Shown piece by piece: positions 1-6,907 of a stretch of 10,000 bases of DNA. Numbering within the stretch: the stretch's first letter is position 1; the number at the start of each line of letters is the position of its first letter. The stretch is taken from positions 1-10,000 of the forward strand of contig JAIWNO010000031.1 of NCBI GenBank assembly GCA_020216785.1, given 5' to 3'. The stretch comes from Desulfomonile sp. (lineage in GTDB: Bacteria > Desulfobacterota > Desulfomonilia > Desulfomonilales > Desulfomonilaceae). The translations under genes and the position numbers were made by a program. The notes beneath the pieces are model-generated. The model was not told where the DNA came from and ran no database searches. It worked only from the letters and a program-made list of their open reading frames with translations.

Positions 1-7
1 CCCGAAA

Positions 8-2302
8 ATGGATGTAGTCTATTTAGCCACATCAGTCCCTCGCAAGTGCGGAATAGCGACATTCACGAAAGATCTGGCGGATTCCATTTCCGATGAGGTA
101 GGAGGTGTACCGTACCGAGTGACGGCCCTGTCGGACTTGCCCAATGAGTACGACTATCCGCCGGAGGTCACTTTTGAGATCAGGAAGAACGAAATCCGCG
201 ACTATGCAAGGGCAGCCGAATACCTGAATGGATCGTCGGCTCAGATTGTAAGCCTTCAACATGAATTCGGCATATTTGGCGGAGAAGCAGGTAAGTATCT
301 CGGTGTCTTGCTCAGTTATCTACGTAAGCCCGTCGTTACTACTTGTCATACCATACTCAAGGACCCCGCGAAAGAGTATAGGGAATCATTTGAGCGCATG
401 ATTGAATCCTCCGACAGACTCGTAGCAATGAGTCCGGCGGGCGTCGAAATCCTTCGCACGGTCTATGGTGTCCCTGAAAACAAGATTGTTCTCATCCATC
501 ACGGCGTGCCCGACGTTCCATTTGTTGATTCCAATTTCTATAAGGATCAGTTCGGTGTTGAAGGGAGAACCGTACTGCTTACCTTTGGCCTGCTCAGTCC
601 CAACAAGGGGATAGAGACGGCTTTGGATTCCCTGCCTGCGGTTGTTGAGCGTCATCCTGACGTGATTTATGTAGTTCTTGGGGCGACCCATCCGGAAGTC
701 CGACGACATTCAGGCGAGGAGTATCGACTCTCGCTGGAGCGAAAAGTCAGGGACTTGGGGCTGGGCAACCATGTGGTTTTTCACAACCGATATGTGGATC
801 TTCAAGAGCTCATCGAATATATTTGTGCTTGCGATATTTATCTCACACCATATCTCGCAAAAGAACAGGTTACCTCCGGGACCCTCGCCTACGCTATGGG
901 ATCGGGAAAAGCGATCATCTCAACGCCCTATTGGTACGCTGAAGACATGTTGAGCGAATGCCGCGGAATTCTGGTTGACTTCGGAGACACGAAAGGACTT
1001 TCCAGGGCCCTTCTCAACCTGATAGAAGACCCCGCCACCCGTAACAAAATGCGTAAGAAAGCCTATGAGTACGGACGGTTGATGGTGTGGAGAGAGGTGG
1101 GGCGACGATACGTTGAACTCTTTCAGGAAGTACTCAGAGAAAGAGAACACAGAGAAGTGCGCGAAGTATGGCAGGCCCGAATGTTTCCGCAGGCGACCCT
1201 GCCTGACATTAAACTCGACCACTTGCTCGCGCTGTCTGACGATGTCGGTCTGCTCCAACACGCAGCATTCGGAATACCTGATAGAGACCACGGCTATAGC
1301 GCGGACGACGTGGGCCGCGGTTTAGCCCTCTTGATGACCTATTACAATCAGGTTAAGGACGACACCATTCTCCCTACGGTCCGAACGTACATGAGTTTCC
1401 TTAAACATGCCCAGACCCAGACCGGTCATTTTCATAATTTCATGTCTTATGATCGCCGCTTCCTCGACCAGGAAGGCAGCGACGATACCTTGGGGAGGGT
1501 TACATGGGGACTCGGAACGGTCGTAAAGTGGGGTCCGAACCAGCGATTAAGACACTTGGCCCAGAACATGATGGAGAAGGGATTACCTCAACTCGAACGC
1601 ATGGAATCGCCCAGAGGCAAAGCTTACGCAATTCTCGGATTCCATCATCTCTTGCAGAGATTCGCGGGGGCCAGCCGCTTTCGATGGCTTCTCGAGAAAT
1701 TTGCGGACGACCTTGCAGCACATTACACCGCTCACCGAACGGCCGATTGGCACTGGTTTGAGGACATATTAACCTATGGGAACGCCAAGCTTCCCGAAGC
1801 CTTATTCCGGGCTCACCAGGATTCCGGGAAACAGGCTTTCTTGGACGTTGCGATCGAGGCACTCGATTTCTTGACCGCAACTCAATGGAATGGAGTTTAT
1901 TTTGAGCTGATCGGCAACGAGGGGTGGTACCCGAAAGACGGGGAAAAGGCCACGTTTGGCCAGCAGCCCGTCGATGCCGGATACCTCGTGGAAGCGTATA
2001 TCGCTGCATACCAAGTCACGGGAAGGGATGAATACCTTGTTCTTGCCCAATATGCGTTTGAATGGTTCCTTGGCCGTAACCGTCTCAATGAGGCCCTATA
2101 CGACTTCGCCGACGGGGCTGTGGCTGATGGAATAGATTCAAGCGGTATTAGTGCGAACCAGGGAGCGGAGTCCGTGATCTGCTTTCTTATGGCCCTGATC
2201 GGGATGTCTGAGTTTAGATCACAACGGCTCTCGGCATCTCAACCTGAGCGTCCTGAGATTACAACGACGCTCGGTCTCACGAAGTACGCAACGGCGCGTT
2301 GA
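8..2302 (+). CDS. GT4-type glycosyltransferase fused to a C-terminal six-hairpin (alpha/alpha toroid)-like domain
   Basis: Probably a retaining, NDP-sugar-dependent glycosyltransferase with a second, carbohydrate-related domain; donor and acceptor cannot be read from sequence. Residues 1-375 look like a GT-B fold of family GT4: an N-terminal PRKCGIATFT loop (11-20), a HEFG motif (85-88), HHGVPD (164-169), the start of the second Rossmann domain LTFGLLSPNKG (191-201), and the donor-site segment EQVTSGTLAYAMG (286-298). The usual E-x7-E has Glu286 but Ala294 in place of the second Glu. Residues 400-735 are helical, with GYSADDVGRGL (429-439) and many W, H and D residues (WHWFED 581-586, GWYPKDG 639-645). 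This resembles the toroid of glycosidases or N-acylglucosamine 2-epimerase-like proteins, but no family is certain. There is no signal peptide or membrane segment. The ATG sits about two residues before the first beta strand, so it is plausible, but only seven bases precede it and the true start could lie just outside the window. A terminator follows. Confidence 0.85.
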   Translation: MDVVYLATSVPRKCGIATFTKDLADSISDEVGGVPYRVTALSDLPNEYDYPPEVTFEIRKNEIRDYARAAEYLNGSSAQIVSLQHEFGIFGGEAGKYLGVLLSYLRKPVVTTCHTILKDPAKEYRESFERMIESSDRLVAMSPAGVEILRTVYGVPENKIVLIHHGVPDVPFVDSNFYKDQFGVEGRTVLLTFGLLSPNKGIETALDSLPAVVERHPDVIYVVLGATHPEVRRHSGEEYRLSLERKVRDLGLGNHVVFHNRYVDLQELIEYICACDIYLTPYLAKEQVTSGTLAYAMGSGKAIISTPYWYAEDMLSECRGILVDFGDTKGLSRALLNLIEDPATRNKMRKKAYEYGRLMVWREVGRRYVELFQEVLREREHREVREVWQARMFPQATLPDIKLDHLLALSDDVGLLQHAAFGIPDRDHGYSADDVGRGLALLMTYYNQVKDDTILPTVRTYMSFLKHAQTQTGHFHNFMSYDRRFLDQEGSDDTLGRVTWGLGTVVKWGPNQRLRHLAQNMMEKGLPQLERMESPRGKAYAILGFHHLLQRFAGASRFRWLLEKFADDLAAHYTAHRTADWHWFEDILTYGNAKLPEALFRAHQDSGKQAFLDVAIEALDFLTATQWNGVYFELIGNEGWYPKDGEKATFGQQPVDAGYLVEAYIAAYQVTGRDEYLVLAQYAFEWFLGRNRLNEALYDFADGAVADGIDSSGISANQGAESVICFLMALIGMSEFRSQRLSASQPERPEITTTLGLTKYATAR

Positions 2303-2336
2303 TCTCTCGTTGAAATCGTCTTTGGACTGAGATAGG

Positions 2337-2388
2337 AAAAAGCACCGGCATGATCGGGAGCGACCCGATAAAGGCCGGCGCTTTTTTT
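2337..2388 (+). terminator. Strong rho-independent terminator after the fused glycosyltransferase
   Basis: A two-part hairpin. The outer arms AGCACCGGC (2341-2349) and GCCGGCGCT (2374-2382) pair with one A-C mismatch. The inner arms ATCGGG (2353-2358) and CCCGAT (2364-2369) pair perfectly around a 5-base loop. A run of seven T follows at 2382-2388, and four A precede at 2337-2340, so it could also stop transcription from the other side. It begins 34 bases after the stop codon of the upstream gene and 79 bases before the start of the next gene. It therefore splits what otherwise looks like one operon. Confidence 0.88.
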
Positions 2389-2466
2389 GTGCAGCACCCT
2401 TCCTATCTTGGACGTTTGTGTTTAAGGTGCCAGGCTGGAAATCAAGACGATTCTGAGGAAGATCAT

Positions 2467-3699
2467 ATGAGTGAGTCACAACCTATTGTAATGATCTCGA
2501 GTTACCCGCCGCGACTCTGCGGCATAGGGACTTTCACGGAGGAAGCTCGGGAGTTCATTCAAAAGGCCAATCCGGAAAGAGAGGTCCTGGTCATCAGCCA
2601 TACAGACGGGGCGGGAGAGGGAGTATTTCCTATTATCGATATGTCCCGCAAGGACTGGTGGGTACCTGTGGTGGATAAGATCAGGGAATTGCGACCCTAT
2701 GCAATCCACCTTGAGCATGAATACGGCCTGTATGAATACATCGATCCACGAGGATACGGGGATGGAAACGAGGGCTTCTTGAGCCTTCTCAGCGCTCTCA
2801 GCGATTATCCTACTGTGGTGGAGCCGCACACTGTTCATGGAAGACTTACTGAATTCGAGGCCAACTTTGTCTACCAAATGTGTCAGCGGTCAAGTATAGT
2901 CCTCCTGAAGTGCCACTATCAGAAATGGCGTCTGGATTGGAATTTCATGGGCCGTCGCTGGGCGACGCCTCGAAACATCATGGTTGTTCCTCACGGGGTG
3001 CGCCCTGATCGACGCTGGGGAATTGAAGACGTCCCAAAACTGAGAGAGGACATAGGCCTAAATCGATTCCCATACCTCGGTGAACATATAATCGGTCTTG
3101 TAGGCTGGATACAGTCGAACAAACGGTGGGACATCCTTACTTCGATATGGGAGGAAGTCCACGACATTATCCTTAAAGAGTCCGGCCTCGATTGGGACCT
3201 CTTGGCGGCCGGGTCTATGAGAGATCCAAATCATCTGAGGGACTATCAGGAATACCGCCAACAGGTGGAGGTGTTGGAGCAAAAGGGGTTGGCCCACTAT
3301 TTTGAGTTCATCCCCCGGGGGGACATTTACTACAAGGTAATGGCGGTTTGCGATTTCATTGTGCTTCCGTCCGTGGATGAGACGCAGTCAGGGACCCTGG
3401 CACGAATCATAGCTCTCAACAAGCCATTTATCACAACCGCCCCAATGGAAGGACTCACTGCACAGACCCTGGAAAGCAAGGGAGGTCTTTTGTTCACTAC
3501 CAAGGCTATGCTGAAAGAGCAGGTGGTGCGAATGGCCTGCGACGAGAACCTTCGGTTGGAATTAGGAAACAACCTGAAGAAATATCTCGAGGAGGTGGTT
3601 TCGTGGGAAGTGGTTGCAGGACAATACAACGATGCTTATAGGTTGGCGAGAGAGTCCATCGACTCTGGGATGCCGATCGTATTGCCGCTTGAATTCTGA
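2467..3699 (+). CDS. GT4-type glycosyltransferase (second of the cluster)
   Basis: A 410-residue GT-B glycosyltransferase, presumed cytosolic; substrate unknown. It opens with MISSYPPRLCGIGTFT (9-24), closely matching the N-terminal loop of the fused enzyme upstream, so the two are paralogues. Other marks are HLEHEYG (81-87), PHGVRP (175-180), the second-domain start LVGWIQSNKRWD (211-222) and the donor-site segment DETQSGTLAR (304-313). At the usual E-x7-E positions it has Asp304 and Ala312. The start is ATG 2467, because GAGGAA (2455-2460) lies 6 bases upstream and the conserved fold begins at once. The reading frame stays open to an ATG at 2350, but that lies inside the terminator hairpin and would add 39 unconserved-looking residues. 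It is followed after 24 bases by the GH130 gene, so those two are probably cotranscribed. I found no convincing sigma-70 promoter between 2389 and 2466. Confidence 0.87.
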   Translation: MSESQPIVMISSYPPRLCGIGTFTEEAREFIQKANPEREVLVISHTDGAGEGVFPIIDMSRKDWWVPVVDKIRELRPYAIHLEHEYGLYEYIDPRGYGDGNEGFLSLLSALSDYPTVVEPHTVHGRLTEFEANFVYQMCQRSSIVLLKCHYQKWRLDWNFMGRRWATPRNIMVVPHGVRPDRRWGIEDVPKLREDIGLNRFPYLGEHIIGLVGWIQSNKRWDILTSIWEEVHDIILKESGLDWDLLAAGSMRDPNHLRDYQEYRQQVEVLEQKGLAHYFEFIPRGDIYYKVMAVCDFIVLPSVDETQSGTLARIIALNKPFITTAPMEGLTAQTLESKGGLLFTTKAMLKEQVVRMACDENLRLELGNNLKKYLEEVVSWEVVAGQYNDAYRLARESIDSGMPIVLPLEF

Positions 3700-3723
3700 G
3701 ACGCGTGAGCGAGGAGTGAGAGG

Positions 3724-4674
3724 ATGAAAGGGTCTCCTAATCCTGCATTATTTCAGCGGCATCCCAACAATCCCATATTGTGTGCCAAAGACTGGCCGTA
3801 CCCGGTCAACTCGGTTTTTAATGCCGGCGCCACCCTTGTCGGAGAGGAATACGTCCTCGTTGCCAGAGTGGAAGACAGGACCGGGATGTCTCATCTGTGC
3901 GTAGCTCGGAGTAACGATGGTGTCGACGGGTGGATAATAAACCGCAAACCTTCCCTTCTCCCGTCACCCGAAACGCATCCCGAAGAGATGTGGGGCATAG
4001 AGGATCCTCGAATTACATGGTTGGAAGACCTCGGAGCCTGGGCAATAACGTATACGGCATATTCGGAGGCAGGCCCACTCGTATCCTTGGCTATCACAGA
4101 GGATTTTGTCGATTTTAGGCGTCTCGGCCCCGTGATGCCTCCTGAAGACAAAGACGCCGCGTTGTTTCCGGCAAAATTCAGCGGCAGATACGCCATGCTG
4201 CATAGGCCGGTGTCGGCGTTCGCCGGCGTCGGCAAACACATTTGGATTTCCTTTTCACCGGACCTGAAGCATTGGGGCGATCACCGGGTCTTGATTCGTG
4301 CCCGGCGCGGGGCGTGGTGGGACGCGAACAAAATCGGGGTCTCGCCGCCGCCGTTGGAAACTCCGCACGGATGGCTGATACTCTATCACGGAGTTCGAGA
4401 AACGCCTGGAGGCTGCATATACAGACTTGGACTCGCACTTCTGGACCGTGAGGACCCCACCAAAGTGATTAAACGATCCGACCAGTGGGTCTTCGGTCCA
4501 CAAGAACCCTATGAGACAAATGGTGATGTGGGAAACGTCGTGTTTCCATGTGGTTGGATCCTAAACGGCAATGAGCTGCTCATGTACTACGGGGCGGCCG
4601 ACACTTGTATAGCTTTGGCTTCAGCTCAGCTCACGGATTTACTGGATTTTTTGGAACCGGCCCGCACCGGCTGA
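3724..4674 (+). CDS. GH130-family beta-mannoside phosphorylase-like enzyme
   Basis: Members of this family phosphorolyse beta-mannosides (mannosyl-glucose, beta-1,4- or beta-1,2-manno-oligosaccharides, mannosyl-N-acetylglucosamine) to mannose 1-phosphate; a few are hydrolases. The 316 residues fit the five-bladed propeller: NPILCAKDW (17-25), FNAGA (32-36), VARVEDR (46-52), the signature WGIEDPR (90-96) whose Asp94 is the presumed catalytic acid, LHRP (159-162), the NKIG segment (202-205), and YHGV (221-224). Arg, Lys and His at positions that bind phosphate in characterised phosphorylases seem present (R59, K203, H222), which favours phosphorolysis over hydrolysis; this alignment is by eye. 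There is no signal peptide, consistent with a cytosolic phosphorylase. GAGGAG (3711-3716) lies 7 bases before the ATG. The gene is 24 bases behind a glycosyltransferase, so its substrate may be the product of the neighbouring enzymes. Exact linkage specificity cannot be told. Confidence 0.88.
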   Translation: MKGSPNPALFQRHPNNPILCAKDWPYPVNSVFNAGATLVGEEYVLVARVEDRTGMSHLCVARSNDGVDGWIINRKPSLLPSPETHPEEMWGIEDPRITWLEDLGAWAITYTAYSEAGPLVSLAITEDFVDFRRLGPVMPPEDKDAALFPAKFSGRYAMLHRPVSAFAGVGKHIWISFSPDLKHWGDHRVLIRARRGAWWDANKIGVSPPPLETPHGWLILYHGVRETPGGCIYRLGLALLDREDPTKVIKRSDQWVFGPQEPYETNGDVGNVVFPCGWILNGNELLMYYGAADTCIALASAQLTDLLDFLEPARTG

Positions 4675-4766
4675 CCGAAACGTACCAAGCAAATGTGAAA
4701 GAGTCTCTACTGGGGTCATCCTCTTCGGAATTGCCGCGGAGTTACTGAAGGAGCCCAATCGATGCT

Positions 4767-5273
4767 ATGACATTCAAAACCGGCGCCGATGATCGATACT
4801 TCGAGGGCTATGTCACTGGAGACGTTCACGAATTCGGTCGCATTGAAGTCGATGAAGCCGAAATGGTCGCTTTTGCCCATCGCTTTGACCCTCAGCCGTT
4901 TCACACGGATCCCGTTGCGGCAAAGGAATCCGCGTTCGGCGGCCTGATTGCCGGTGGTTGGTACACGGTGAGCTTGGCGATGCGCGTCCTCGTTGACCGC
5001 TACATTTCACGGGTGGCAGGTCTGGGCTCGCCCGGCGTGGACGAAATCCGTTGGCTCAAACCCGTGTGGCCGGGCGACACTCTGTCGGTAAGGGTCACAG
5101 TTCTCGAGGCCAAGCGCTCCCGCTCGAAACCGGATCAGGGGTTTGTTCGCTCACTTACCGAGTTGCTGAATCAGCACCGCGAAGTAGTGATGACCATGAA
5201 AGGAATAGGGCTCGTCCGGTCGAGAGACGCTGACCGATCTGCCGGTGTCACAACCAACTATGTCTCAGACTGA
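4767..5273 (+). CDS. MaoC-like hot-dog protein, (R)-specific enoyl-CoA hydratase type
   Basis: Expected to hydrate a trans-2-enoyl-CoA or act on a related acyl-CoA thioester in the cytosol. The 168 residues contain the hydratase-2 motif FDPQPFHTD (40-48), with the catalytic pair Asp41 and His46, then FGGLIAGGW (57-65), and the family's late motif IRWLKPVWPGDTL (94-106). Length is normal for a single-domain MaoC protein. The only usable start is ATG 4767; the frame is closed by a stop at 4746. The ribosome-binding sequence AAGGAG (4748-4753) lies 13 bases from this ATG, longer than ideal, and 8 bases from an out-of-frame ATG at 4762 that stops after two codons. The next gene overlaps its end. 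No pathway partners lie beside it, so the acyl-CoA it uses is unknown. Confidence 0.85.
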   Translation: MTFKTGADDRYFEGYVTGDVHEFGRIEVDEAEMVAFAHRFDPQPFHTDPVAAKESAFGGLIAGGWYTVSLAMRVLVDRYISRVAGLGSPGVDEIRWLKPVWPGDTLSVRVTVLEAKRSRSKPDQGFVRSLTELLNQHREVVMTMKGIGLVRSRDADRSAGVTTNYVSD

Positions 5274-5508
5274 ATTAAATCCCTGGCAACGTACCGCAGT
5301 GCAGTGCTTGGCCGGTTATAGGGCAGATGAGAGGCCTATCTCGTTCCTGGCGGACGATCGTGAGATCGAGGTACGGACTGTTCTGAATTCATGGCGGGAA
5401 CCGGATTACCTGTTCTTCAGAGTTGAGGGGACTGACGGGGGAGTGTACGAGATTCGGCATCATGAATATGAAGATTCCTGGCAGGTCAAGTTTCTGCATT
5501 ATGGGTGA
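5260..5508 (+). CDS. Small protein of unknown function overlapping the MaoC gene
   Basis: I do not recognise a family. The ATG start gives 82 residues; an in-frame GTG at 5245 would give 87, with both starts encoding Met-Ser-Gln. It is soluble and acidic-to-neutral, with no signal peptide or membrane segment, and alternates short strand-like stretches rich in aromatic and charged residues (EIEVRTVLNSW, YLFFRVEG, VYEIRHHEY, WQVKFLHYG). This suggests a small beta-sheet domain. Its first codons overlap the last 14 bases of the MaoC gene, and no clear ribosome-binding sequence precedes either start, so translation may be coupled to the upstream gene. The C-terminal ending in HYG just before the stop looks natural. 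It is probably a real gene because the frame shows balanced protein-like composition and follows immediately, but similarity searches would be needed to confirm conservation. Confidence 0.6.
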   Translation: MSQTELNPWQRTAVQCLAGYRADERPISFLADDREIEVRTVLNSWREPDYLFFRVEGTDGGVYEIRHHEYEDSWQVKFLHYG

Positions 5509-5545
5509 CGCTCCAGACCGGGGCCCCTCCTCTGCTTGCAAAGCC

Positions 5546-6649
5546 TCACACCTCGCCAATTCGCAGCACTGGCTTGATTGTGTCCCCCCTCTTTGCATCC
5601 GCGATAGCATGGTTGATCTCGCTGAACGGGTAGAACTTCACCAAGCGGTCAAAAGGAAACTTCCCCGCCCGATACAGCTCGATCAGTTTGGGGATGAAGC
5701 GTTGCGGCACCGCGTCACCCTGAATTATGCCGACGGTTTTGCGACCATCCGAGAGACGGTCTGTTCCAGTCCCGCCGGTGAGTAACGCAATCGTGCCGCT
5801 GCGATTCAAGACGTTGATCGCGAGCCGGTGCATTGCTTCATCACCGGTGATTTCCAGAACATAATCAACACCGCTCCCGGTGATTTCAGCGATGCGCGAC
5901 GCGACATCTTCACGACGGTTGTCGATCACATGGGTAGCGCCCAGCTCCTGAGCTACCTCAAGCCGTTTCGGTCGTATGTCGACGCCGATGATCGGGTTCG
6001 CTCCGACGATGTGGGCAGCCATTACCGCGGCGAGGCCGACCGCCCCTGTACCGAAAATCGCGATACTTGCCCCTTTCGGTACTGCCAATGAGTTCATAAC
6101 AGTGCCGGCCCCGGTCTGTATTCCGCAACCCAGCGGAGCCAGCATTTCGAGCGGCAGGTTTCTGAGGACCTTGACAAGATTGCGGCTGGTCGCCAGTACG
6201 TGGGTGGCGAATGAAGACTGGCCGAAAAAGTGTCCCCGAACACCGCTGCGCTCCATCGCATTGCTGCCGTCCAGGCGTTGGAAGCCAAAATTGGCCTCGT
6301 AGAAACGCTCGCAATCCGTTGGGCGACCGCTCCGGCACTGAGGGCATCGGCCGCAGGAGTGATAAGAGAGCACCACATAGTCCCCGGCAGTGACGCCCTT
6401 CACGCGTCTACCGACTTGCTCGACAACGCCCGCGCCCTCATGCCCCAGTACCACGGGACCGTCAGCCACATGCCAAGTGTCGCAGATGTCTATGTCGGTG
6501 CGGCAGATGCCGGAAGCAACGATGCGCACCAGGACCTCGTCGTCCCGCGGACCTTCCAGTTCGAGAGACTCGATCTTCAGAGGACCGCGCCTCTTACGGA
6601 GGACGGCCGCCTGAATCTGATGCACCGCAATATCCGGTTGGCGAGCCAT
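5546..6649 (-). CDS. Zinc-dependent medium-chain alcohol dehydrogenase, aryl/benzyl-alcohol type
   Basis: Oxidises a primary alcohol (or reduces the aldehyde) with NAD in the cytosol. The 367 residues show the full zinc MDR plan. Catalytic zinc ligands are Cys49 (GICRTD), His70 (GHEGAGVVEQVG, 69-80) and Cys175 (LGCGIQTGAG, 173-182). The structural zinc lobe is Cys99, Cys102, Cys105 and Cys113. The Rossmann loop is GTGAVG (200-205), with Asp224 at the end of the second strand favouring NAD over NADP. The LGCGIQTGAG segment is typical of aryl-alcohol dehydrogenases such as the XylB type, though substrate range in this family is hard to predict. Start ATG (6649 reading leftward) is preceded by GGAAGGG (6657-6663) at 7 bases. 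The gene is monocistronic here, converges with the small + strand gene 37 bases away, and has a candidate sigma-54 promoter about 130 bases upstream. Confidence 0.9.
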   Translation of the reverse strand: MARQPDIAVHQIQAAVLRKRRGPLKIESLELEGPRDDEVLVRIVASGICRTDIDICDTWHVADGPVVLGHEGAGVVEQVGRRVKGVTAGDYVVLSYHSCGRCPQCRSGRPTDCERFYEANFGFQRLDGSNAMERSGVRGHFFGQSSFATHVLATSRNLVKVLRNLPLEMLAPLGCGIQTGAGTVMNSLAVPKGASIAIFGTGAVGLAAVMAAHIVGANPIIGVDIRPKRLEVAQELGATHVIDNRREDVASRIAEITGSGVDYVLEITGDEAMHRLAINVLNRSGTIALLTGGTGTDRLSDGRKTVGIIQGDAVPQRFIPKLIELYRAGKFPFDRLVKFYPFSEINHAIADAKRGDTIKPVLRIGEV

Positions 6650-6741
6650 TGGTTAGCCCTTCCGCCGGCTTCTTGTGTTCGTTGTGGTTCCTCGGCCATC
6701 GAAGGAACTATTTGTGTTTTTGCCTACCGGTTAAAAGATGA

Positions 6742-6756
6742 TTACGCACGCGATAA
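6742..6756. repeat. Short imperfect inverted repeat in the alcohol dehydrogenase leader
   Basis: TTACGC (6742-6747) and GCGATAA (6750-6756) face each other around two bases, with one extra A in the right arm. It lies just downstream of the predicted sigma-54 start site, so it could be an operator or a leader hairpin. The match is short enough to arise by chance. Confidence 0.25.
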
Positions 6757-6780
6757 CGCCTTCGTGATCTTCTCTACATT

Positions 6781-6796
6781 GCAACTCACTTGCCCA
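6781..6796 (-). promoter_or_regulatory. Candidate sigma-54 (-24/-12) promoter of the alcohol dehydrogenase
   Basis: Reading leftward on the - strand, TGGGCAAG is followed by TGAG and then TTGCAA. This places GG (6794-6793) and GC (6782-6781) exactly 10 bases apart, as sigma-54 needs. Against the consensus TGGCACG-N4-TTGC it differs at two positions only (G for the first T, A for the second C). The start site would be near 6769, giving a leader of about 120 bases. No good sigma-70 promoter was found for this gene. An activator site should lie roughly 80-200 bases further upstream, which falls around the perR promoter. This is a pattern match by eye. Confidence 0.5.
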
Positions 6797-6853
6797 ATCA
6801 TCAAGAGCGCGGGAAATTGTGCAGAAGGTTTTTCAGCACATTCGTTCAGAAAG

Positions 6854-6880
6854 AGTTCTTTTTGGGCCAAAAAAGTTCTT
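6854..6880. promoter_or_regulatory. Direct and inverted repeats just upstream of the perR promoter
   Basis: AGTTCTT occurs at 6854-6860 and again at 6874-6880, exactly 20 bases (about two helical turns) apart. Between them lies the inverted repeat TTTTTGG (6859-6865), one central G, CCAAAAA (6867-6873). The second direct repeat runs into the -35 hexamer. Such spacing is typical of a dimer or tandem activator site, and the A/T tracts could also act as an UP element. The block is also placed where an enhancer-binding protein for the divergent sigma-54 promoter might bind. The function is inferred. Confidence 0.4.
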
Positions 6881-6907
6881 GACACCAACGGGAGGGTGGG
6901 GTATTTA
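6879..6907 (+). promoter_or_regulatory. Sigma-70 promoter of the perR-rbr-cydAB operon
   Basis: TTGACA (6879-6884), a perfect -35 hexamer, is separated by exactly 17 bases from TATTTA (6902-6907), a good -10. The start site would be near 6914, giving a leader of about 35 bases ahead of the perR start codon. The -10 overlaps the start of the inverted-repeat operator. Confidence 0.85.

Noticed and set aside
1500..2009. Minus-strand open frame of 169 codons inside the first glycosyltransferase
   Set aside because: It mirrors the coding strand of a well-supported gene and is rich in Arg, Pro and Ser, as antisense frames of such genes usually are.
2408..2436. TTGGAC as a -35 element for the second glycosyltransferase
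   Set aside because: No acceptable -10 hexamer at 16-18 bases; the sequence there is GC-rich.
2350..2466. Upstream in-frame ATG that would extend the second glycosyltransferase by 39 residues
   Set aside because: It lies inside the terminator hairpin, has no ribosome-binding sequence, and the conserved glycosyltransferase N-terminus with a good ribosome-binding site begins at 2467.
5509..5545. Possible bidirectional terminator between the convergent small gene and alcohol dehydrogenase (GGGGCCCC and GCTTGCAAAGC)
   Set aside because: The stems are only four base pairs and there is no T tract on either strand.
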